Position numbers and translations under genes: made by a program
Assembly: GCF_025420585.1 (NCBI RefSeq)
Contig: NZ_JAOEGB010000027.1
Coordinates: 42,589-106,588, forward strand
Length of the DNA: 64,000 nt
Direction: 5' to 3'
Origin: Planotetraspora sp. A-T 1434
GTDB lineage: Bacteria; Actinomycetota; Actinomycetes; Streptosporangiales; Streptosporangiaceae
In this document: one piece after another, positions 61,501 to 64,000 of the stretch
Layout: each line of letters opens with the position of its first letter
Numbering within the stretch: position 1 is the first letter of the stretch
The notes under the pieces: model-generated
Seen by the model: only the letters and a program-made list of their open reading frames with translations
What the model was told of the DNA's origin: nothing
Database searches by the model: none

Positions 61501-61739
61501 TCGCGGACCCAACCCAGCAAGTGGGTTTTCCCCGTGCCTCGCTGCCCCTGGATGACGAGGCCGATCGGGCTGGAACCGCTGCTCTCCGTCGCCTCGGCCA
61601 CACCGTCCAGCACGGCTTGCGCGATGTTCAAATGAAGCGCCCGCACATGGAACAGCGACGGACGCCAGACGTCATCGGCCGCGATCACCGTGTTGAACCT
61701 GAGGGCCGCCAGAGCGCCGAGTTCGCCGGTCGCCATCAT
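58548..61739 (-). CDS. AAA + HerA-type ATPase of putative defence operon
   Basis: 1063-residue protein with two ATPase modules. The N-terminal AAA module has Walker A GQRGTGKTH (~63-71) and an Asp-rich IIAVDQIDSL Walker B (~240). The C-terminal module (~660-1063) is HerA/FtsK-like: Walker A AGSGSGKTVLIRR (~684-696), LDPNNDLARLGD, Walker B GLFVMDEAQTF (~931-941), then LVFATQAPKGLHNRIPGNAATQFFG. A variable linker (~600-650) joins them. It starts in a 4-nt overlap with the winged-helix gene. HerA-type pumps with partner nucleases are known DNA-processing and anti-phage machines; this particular set is unfamiliar to me. Confidence 0.87.
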   Translation of the reverse strand: MMATGELGALAALRFNTVIAADDVWRPSLFHVRALHLNIAQAVLDGVAEATESSGSSPIGLVIQGQRGTGKTHLLGWVREKVQGDGGYFFLVSLLDARTFWESVVVSLLDGLSRELDGESQLKMFLRRLSQMVGVPRMVRREVIGDGPLSVEALDTFIEALWHFDRRVGREGQDTARALVLCASTDLNVQAIGDSFLGSQPEGEPGERAKWGIRQGQKSPQEIVRDLSRLLALTGPSIIAVDQIDSLIAKATLTDDQGKIDWREALEIEQVAHGLMALREMTRRTLTVLSCIPATWVLIEKYATDTVQDRFRKPVHLKTIPDADTGRALVEKRLGEQFRAAGFRPPYPTWPVKPSALDDAPGFTPRQLLIKIDSHIRSCRLSGEVTELASFITPESVEPDDPSRVEPVGREDELAALDARFAQLRDAADISAAIDAATEDAVMPGLLSAGLTAWIAEQGEAGRAFTQDAPPSAKPPLHARLRRSLDEATEDEEHWSFRAIASGNAIAALHRVRSASVAAGLNAEVPKRRLFLLRRTPWSPGAKTQETIAAFERAGGRTLPIAEGDLKVLSALRVLLAENLPHLHAWLADRRPVRQVTVLSEALGDALAVPAGQGSERSPGTGENAAERAKPEAGGGLREGGEIAPPVVATPGAGPYIPVGVAITDGATVSVGLEALRKHTAIFAGSGSGKTVLIRRLVEECALQGVSAIVLDPNNDLARLGDRWPEAPAQWTAEDAAKAEDYFANTDVVVWTPRREGGRPLSFQPLPDFGSVLDDADEFGEAVDAAVASIAPRVKLLANTHKAHLGLAVLREAVRHYGRRRGTGLKGLVELLSSLPEGVSRLDNAEKIAADLAQLLTAAMVNDPLFGGAGTPVDPGLLLTPPAGKRARVSVISFVGLQSDSQRQSFVNQLQMALFAWIKRHPAGDRPLGGLFVMDEAQTFAPSGGMTACTQSTLALASQARKYGLGLVFATQAPKGLHNRIPGNAATQFFGLLNVPVQIEAAKEMARAKGSAIADIGKLSTGQFYAAAEGAAFRKMQAPLCLSHHPKSPLTTEEVIERAKISL

Positions 61740-62395
61740 GCCCCGATCGACAGGTGGTGCTTCTGCTGGTCACCGATGATCACTGCGGCGTCGCGGTCCC
61801 TCGCTGAAAGGTCTTTCTGGTTCGACTCGGGGATGATGTTCACGTCAGGCATGCGGTTCATCCGCCGCAACTCCTGATCGACCTCCGTTCCCGTGGCACC
61901 GTCGAGTAGGGGCCGGAGCTCCGTGAGGCTCACCCAGGCGCCCGGCTTCTCCGCGAGCTGGGCGTAGACGGCGCGGATCCGGGTCTCAAGCTCGGAGGCA
62001 GTGGACTCCTCGGGCTCGGGTGATGCAGCGGAAGCAGGCTCCTCATGGGGACCGAAAACGTCGGCGAGGCTCAGGTCGGTTCGGCTCAGGACGTTGCCCA
62101 TGCCCGCCGCGAGGACGCGGACGAGGATGCCGGCCGACCCACCCGGGAGGGAGATCGTGCCCGCGCGCAGTTCCTCGGCCACGCGAGCCCAGCCCCCGTC
62201 CGTCAGCACATGCGTGAACGCGCGCCCCTGCTTCCAGCTCTCGATGAGCTTCTTTTCATTCAGGTTGCGTCGCTCTTTGCCGCTGATCGTCACGCCGTAA
62301 CGCGCCATGAGGTCGAGATTGGAGACTTCTCGGGCCTCCAGCATCAGCACCAGGAGCGCCGCTGTTTCGGGGAGGGACAGTTTCGGGTCAGGCAT
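61736..62395 (-). CDS. Double winged-helix-like partner protein
   Basis: 219 residues with no recognised family. The N-terminus (LPETAALLVLMLEAREVSNLDLMARYGVTISGKERRNLNEKKLIES) looks like a winged-helix domain. An acidic linker (GPHEEPASAASPEPEESTASELE, ~120-145) leads to a second winged-helix-like part (WVSLTELRPLLDGATGTEVDQELRRMNRMPDVNIIPESNQKDL, ~160-219). Overlaps the nuclease gene by 8 nt and the HerA gene by 4 nt. It could be the DNA-binding adaptor of the complex, the operon repressor, or both. Confidence 0.78.
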   Translation of the reverse strand: MPDPKLSLPETAALLVLMLEAREVSNLDLMARYGVTISGKERRNLNEKKLIESWKQGRAFTHVLTDGGWARVAEELRAGTISLPGGSAGILVRVLAAGMGNVLSRTDLSLADVFGPHEEPASAASPEPEESTASELETRIRAVYAQLAEKPGAWVSLTELRPLLDGATGTEVDQELRRMNRMPDVNIIPESNQKDLSARDRDAAVIIGDQQKHHLSIGA

Positions 62396-63425
62396 ATCGT
62401 GATCCTTCGAACGTTCCAGCGCGGCGGTCCTGGAGGAACCGTTCGATCTGAACGACCACCGCGTCTGTGTCAGTCATAACGTGGGCATTGGTGAAGCGCA
62501 GCACGGCGAAGCCGTCCAGTTGGAGTTGCACGTCCCGTCGCCGATCGGCTTCGAAGTTGCCGCGCACGCGATGCTCGGGGCCGTCGATCTCGACGACGCA
62601 CCGCTCGTCCCGCCAGAGCAGGTCCACCCGGATGGGGTTGGTGAGCGGGCCGGACTGGTGGGTCTGGTTCCACGCCCGGCCACGGGCCCATTCGCGAGAC
62701 GCCAACGCCGCCTCCAGTGCCTTCTCCGCGCTGCTCGCCGGGTGCGGCATGCCGGCCACCGCCGGGAACCTGAGGGCCCGCGCGGCCGTCTGCGGAACGT
62801 CGAGGGGGACCGGGGCCGTCTCGGTGGCCGGCCGCCGTACTGTCATCGCCTCGACCCGATCGACGGCGAGCAGCGGGGCGCCGGTGAGCCACATGCCCAG
62901 CTCACCCCGGTACGCCAGCCATTCGCAGCCCGAGACGAGCGCCTCCTCCTCCGCCACGGTGAGCCCCGGAGGCACGTGGACGAGGAGCGCCGCGCGCGAG
63001 CGGCGGAAGCCGGCGGCGAGCACGCGGGCCAGCCCGGCGGCGCGCACCTCGGGAGCGAAACGGGTGGGACGGCGGGCCGCGCCGGCGAGGGACGTCTCGG
63101 CGAGCTGGGCCAGGAAGGGCCCGAAGTGGCCGCTGCCCGACGCCAGCCGGAACGCGAGGGCGCGGACGGCGCTCACTCCCGCTCCTCCGGCCGTGATGCC
63201 CTCCGCGCCGGGCAGCCATGCCGGATACAGCCCGGCGGCGGCCGTTTCGAGCTGGGACAGCACCTCCGCGACCAGTGCCGCCGCCGAAGGCGCCGGGGCG
63301 GCGAAGTAGGTCGCTATCGCGGGGGCGTCTTCGGGAAGCGGATCAATGGACAGCGTGAGGGCGTCCGGGTCCGGGGCGTCGAGACGCACCACCCGGGCCG
63401 CCGGCAGCTCTGCCCATGACCACAC
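62388..63425 (-). CDS. DUF559/VSR-like endonuclease-domain protein
   Basis: 345 residues, first gene of the HerA operon. The C-terminal ~120 residues form a PD-(D/E)XK-type nuclease: SSAEKALEAAL (Glu), NPIRVDLLWRDERCVVEIDGPEHRVRGNFEADRRRDVQLQLDGFAVLRFTNAHV, giving D-x(n)-ExD plus the conserved H and R of the DUF559 family. Active-site residues look intact. The first ~220 residues are of unknown fold. GTG 63425 is preferred; TTG 63428 immediately upstream is possible. AAAGGAA lies 9 nt upstream. Confidence 0.85.
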   Translation of the reverse strand: MWSWAELPAARVVRLDAPDPDALTLSIDPLPEDAPAIATYFAAPAPSAAALVAEVLSQLETAAAGLYPAWLPGAEGITAGGAGVSAVRALAFRLASGSGHFGPFLAQLAETSLAGAARRPTRFAPEVRAAGLARVLAAGFRRSRAALLVHVPPGLTVAEEEALVSGCEWLAYRGELGMWLTGAPLLAVDRVEAMTVRRPATETAPVPLDVPQTAARALRFPAVAGMPHPASSAEKALEAALASREWARGRAWNQTHQSGPLTNPIRVDLLWRDERCVVEIDGPEHRVRGNFEADRRRDVQLQLDGFAVLRFTNAHVMTDTDAVVVQIERFLQDRRAGTFEGSRYA

Positions 63426-63446
63426 CAAGCCGCGTTCCTTTGATCG

Positions 63447-63477
63447 GCGGATAACTTCGACCTCGCAAGTTATCCGC
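63447..63477. promoter_or_regulatory. Perfect 11-bp inverted repeat before the HerA operon
   Basis: GCGGATAACTT (63447-63457) and AAGTTATCCGC (63467-63477) are perfectly inverted around 9 nt. The repeat ends 22 nt upstream of the nuclease start. It is AT-richer than its surroundings, and could be an operator (perhaps for the winged-helix gene product) or a leader hairpin controlling translation. Confidence 0.75.
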
Positions 63478-63549
63478 GGTGACCATGGTGGTGCACGGGT
63501 TTTGCCGAATGCCCGGAAATTTCCTGATACCGCATTAAATGTCGACGCC

Positions 63550-64000
63550 CGTCCGCCTCAGCAGGACCGAATTCCCTTGGTTCCCCCGCTTCCCGTGGTT
63601 CCGGTGGTCCCGGTGGTCCGGAAGCGGGCGCGGTAGACCATGGGGGTCAGCCGGGTGAGATGCCGCACGCTGAGGCCCAATCTCACCGACATGGCGGGAG
63701 CGAATGATCAGCGGCGGTCGACGTTCGCCTCGTCCATGAGCCGCCGAAACCCGCCGCCCTGCCGCCCCGCCGCCCGCAGCCGGACACTGAACTGGGACTG
63801 TCCCCCGGGCCGGTGCATGAAGACGACGAGGTGCTTGCCACGGTGCGCGGCGCCATGTCGGCGCCGAGCCGTACGCCGCTGCTGGTGCGGACGTCGGTCC
63901 CGCCCAGGGACGCCAGCCGCAGCCGGTAGGCGGCGCCGTGCTCGTTCGCCTCCGCCGAAGACCTCCAGTGGCCCGGTCACGTCGAGCAGCCGCACGCCGT
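63550..64000 (-). pseudogene. Decayed GATase1/AraC-family regulator (FtrA-like), runs off window
   Basis: Reading leftward from 64000 the minus strand gives VRLLDVTGPLEVF (class-I glutamine amidotransferase start). An apparent 1-nt insertion near 63954 then shifts the frame, and ANEHGAAYRLRLASLGGTDV with TSSGVRLGADMA appears in the next frame. A large deletion near 63845 follows. The first frame resumes with HLVVFMHRPGGQSQFSVRLRAA and LMDEANVD, an in-frame TGA at 63708-63710 interrupts, and SFAPAMSVRLGLSVRHLTRL (AraC HTH) follows, cut short before the second helix-turn-helix. Frameshift, deletion and nonsense codon make it non-functional. Confidence 0.85.

Overview
The window is chromosomal DNA of very high GC content, with GTG starts, 4-nt start/stop overlaps and secreted modular hydrolases. 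It comes from a mycelial actinobacterium. The FxSxx-COOH peptide cluster, the hopanoid operon and the oligopeptide/monooxygenase operon together suggest Streptosporangiales (Streptosporangium/Nonomuraea/Microbispora type); this placement is inference. No rRNA, tRNA, CRISPR array, prophage or intact insertion sequence was seen.

Layout. 1-3440: methylmalonyl-CoA mutase genes mutA-mutB (mutB runs off the left edge). 3441-3826: a cluster of an unusual GTGATCATGCA intergenic repeat. 3827-11795: a peptidoglycan amidase, an AAA ATPase, a modular GH18 chitinase with a palindrome in its leader, and an S9 peptidase-M20 peptidase pair. 11820-13227: a SLOG-SLATT pair, the layout of predicted nucleotide-triggered membrane effector systems. 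13295-22186: a complete FxSxx-COOH RiPP system with two precursors, a radical SAM enzyme fused to an HExxH domain, an AAC(3)-like acetyltransferase, the TIR-like protein FxsC and a ParA/TIR/NB-ARC/TPR protein, FxsT. 22187-25607: an alpha/beta hydrolase, then 1.7 kb of decayed DNA holding three separated remnants of a second fxsB and a pair of imperfect direct repeats, then a DUF4253 gene. 25642-28385: a divergent ArsR/MFS pair with twin operator-like palindromes, and a lactonase.

28590-38459 is one eight-gene minus-strand operon (solute-binding protein, two permeases, double ATPase, four flavin-dependent monooxygenases) in which six of the seven junctions are 4-nt overlaps. It probably imports and oxidises an organosulfur or aminopolycarboxylate-type compound. 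38577-41075 holds small and housekeeping genes. 41199-43919 is a second RiPP locus (short precursor, strong hairpin, MvdD-like ATP-grasp ligase, PpiC-like maturation protein). 44024-45289: a small GntR-type regulator and an SDR enzyme. 45255-52571 is the hopanoid operon hpnC-hpnD-hpnE-shc-hpnG-hpnH. Three of its proteins, and a glycosyltransferase just beyond it, carry in-frame low-complexity expansions. 52868-58474: a polysaccharide deacetylase, the glycosyltransferase, a DMT transporter, a LigD-type phosphoesterase fused to a degenerate ligase domain, and a cation/proton antiporter with its TrkA-C subunit.

58548-63425 is a tightly overlapping three-gene operon (DUF559-type nuclease, double winged-helix protein, AAA-HerA ATPase) with a perfect 11-bp inverted repeat in front of it. 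It looks like an uncharacterised nuclease-translocase defence system. The right edge (63550-64000) is a decayed GATase1/AraC regulator gene. The strongest candidates for new biology are the FxsA-T cluster with its immune-type ATPases and the HerA-nuclease operon.
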